7,518 nucleotides of DNA from JACKPD01 sp034003145. GTDB lineage: Bacteria > Spirochaetota > Spirochaetia > CADAEX01. The DNA lies in assembly GCA_034003145.1 (NCBI GenBank), contig JAVEZE010000133.1:1-7518 (forward strand), in the 5' to 3' direction. Shown one piece after another: positions 5,561 through 7,518 of the stretch (position 1 is its first letter; every line of letters begins with the position of its first letter). The notes under the pieces were generated by a model that was not told the origin of the DNA, ran no database searches, and worked only from the letters and a program-made list of their open reading frames with translations. Both the position numbers and the translations under genes were made by a program.

Positions 5561-5657
5561 GCTGCTTTTATACGCCATCCGCCCCGCTATGCGGGATTAA
5601 AATGGCATTAAGCAGCATCATACCCTCCGTTGGGAGGTACCGACCTTATTGCCATCC

Positions 5658-5692
5658 ATGGCAGGTCGGCACAACGCCATCCTTGGCATTGA
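5658..5692 (+). repeat. 35-bp direct repeat in the rrn leader, copy 2
   Basis: Exact copy of 5526-5560. Its AGGTCGG arm pairs with CCGACCT at 5640-5646, so each copy closes a different upstream hairpin. Its 3' end runs into the boxA-like sequence. Confidence 0.95.
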
Positions 5693-5701
5693 TCTTTAAA
5701 A
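5690..5701 (+). promoter_or_regulatory. boxA-like rrn antitermination site
   Basis: TGATCTTTAAAA matches the boxA consensus TGCTCTTTAACA at 10 of 12 positions. It lies just after a small hairpin (GCCA/TGGC, 5676-5687) that could take the place of boxB, and before the 16S. In rrn operons boxA binds NusB-NusE and lets polymerase read through structured RNA, which fits the hairpin-rich leader. Confidence 0.55.
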
Positions 5702-5702
5702 G

Positions 5703-5723
5703 AAGAAGAGAAGGGACCTGAAG
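5703..5723 (+). promoter_or_regulatory. Left arm of the 16S precursor processing stem
   Basis: GACCTGAAG (5715-5723) is exactly complementary to CTTCAGGTC (7491-7499) beyond the 3' end of 16S. After a one-base bulge (T7500), 11 of 12 further positions pair, including G-U (5703-5714 with 7501-7512). This long helix, bringing the two ends of the 16S precursor together, is the usual RNase III substrate in rRNA maturation. Confidence 0.75.
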
Positions 5724-5801
5724 CGGGTCAAGAAGAGTAATTTTTGACAGTTTCATTTTTTTGTAAGAGTGAAGCTGGGAGAGAAACGAAATTAGTAAAC
5801 T

Positions 5802-5819
5802 ATCGTTCTTCGGAACGAT
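5802..5819 (+). other. UUCG-capped hairpin just before the 16S 5' end
   Basis: ATCGTTC (5802-5808) and GAACGAT (5813-5819) form seven perfect pairs around TTCG, giving the very stable C(UUCG)G tetraloop. It ends about seven bases before the mature 16S start and may guide 5' trimming or early folding. Confidence 0.7.
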
Positions 5820-5826
5820 GGAATAA

Positions 5827-7518
<1,692 letters not shown>

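Larger units (their letters stand above)
5447..5826 (+). other. 16S rRNA leader with a GC-rich palindrome array
   Basis: This is the transcribed spacer ahead of the 16S. After a short AT-rich start it holds a run of hairpins (5483-5687): GTGCCGGCCT/AGGTCGGCAC (5483-5492 with 5531-5540), enclosing CCTGC/GCAGG; GCTGCTT/AAGCAGC (5561-5567 with 5610-5616), enclosing GCCAT/ATGGC and CCCGC/GCGGG; CCTCC/GGAGG (5624-5628 with 5633-5637); and CCGACCT/AGGTCGG (5640-5646 with 5663-5669), enclosing GCCAT/ATGGC. GCCATCC occurs four times (5544, 5574, 5651, 5676). The boxA-like sequence and one arm of the processing stem follow. The GC-rich array contrasts sharply with the AT-rich flanks and resembles REP-type palindromes inserted into a leader. 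Confidence 0.75.

Noticed and set aside
5526..5692. CRISPR array
   Set aside because: Only two exact 35-bp copies 132 bp apart, unequal hairpin modules between, no regular spacers and no cas genes.
5521..5721. 66-codon frame on the + strand containing an internal peptide repeat (WQVGTTPSLAL)
   Set aside because: The repeat is only the translation of the two 35-bp DNA repeats in the rRNA leader, 132 bp (a multiple of three) apart.
5744..5772. A second rrn promoter suggested by TTGACA at 5744-5749
   Set aside because: No -10-like hexamer at 16-18 bases; the site lies inside the leader just before the 16S.

Overview
The window lies between two ribosomal RNA operons that read in the same (+) direction. 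It opens with the last stretch before a 5S rRNA and closes just after a complete 16S rRNA. The 16S carries Spirochaetota-like signatures, for example the stretch around 6187-6246 (CTAAGAATCTTCCGCAATGG, then ...CGCCGCGTGAACGAAGAAGG) and the GTAGGGGTGAAATCTGTAGA motif near 6513. A free-living or host-associated member of the Spirochaetia (Spirochaeta/Treponema-like) is my best guess. This is recognition by eye, not a database search. Protein genes and spacers are AT-rich, apart from an aldo/keto reductase gene that is visibly richer in G+C.

Layout. 1-94: spacer with a 21-codon ORF that has a good ribosome binding site. 95-203: 5S rRNA. 197-529: two exact 109-bp direct repeats that start inside the 3' end of the 5S gene, plus three stem-loops that imitate the 5S terminal helix and its T-run, probably serial rrn terminators. 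530-2175 (-): a two-gene unit, a DUF432-family protein followed 14 bp later by an MscS-family mechanosensitive channel. 2268-3278 (-): aldo/keto reductase with its own promoter. 3279-3544: divergent promoter region. 3545-3772 (+): small LapA-domain membrane protein starting at TTG. 3885-5144: an IS30-family insertion sequence with 25-bp imperfect terminal repeats, flanked by a 15-bp direct repeat that looks like an unusually long target duplication. 5171-5312: a candidate promoter, three consecutive hairpins and a T-run, a possible undescribed small RNA. 5411-5826: a strong rrn promoter and a leader of about 380 nt with a GC-rich array of REP-like palindromes, a boxA-like antiterminator and one arm of the 16S processing stem. 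5827-7372: 16S rRNA. 7373-7518: start of the 16S-23S spacer, with the other arm of the processing stem.

How parts work together. The rrn promoter, leader hairpins, boxA, processing stem and 16S form one transcription and maturation unit. The terminator series after the 5S shields the oppositely oriented mscS unit from upstream rrn transcription. DUF432 and MscS probably act together in osmotic stress. The IS30 copy has landed between lapA and the second rrn operon. Its ends are arranged so that an abutted-end intermediate would create a -35/-10 promoter for the transposase.
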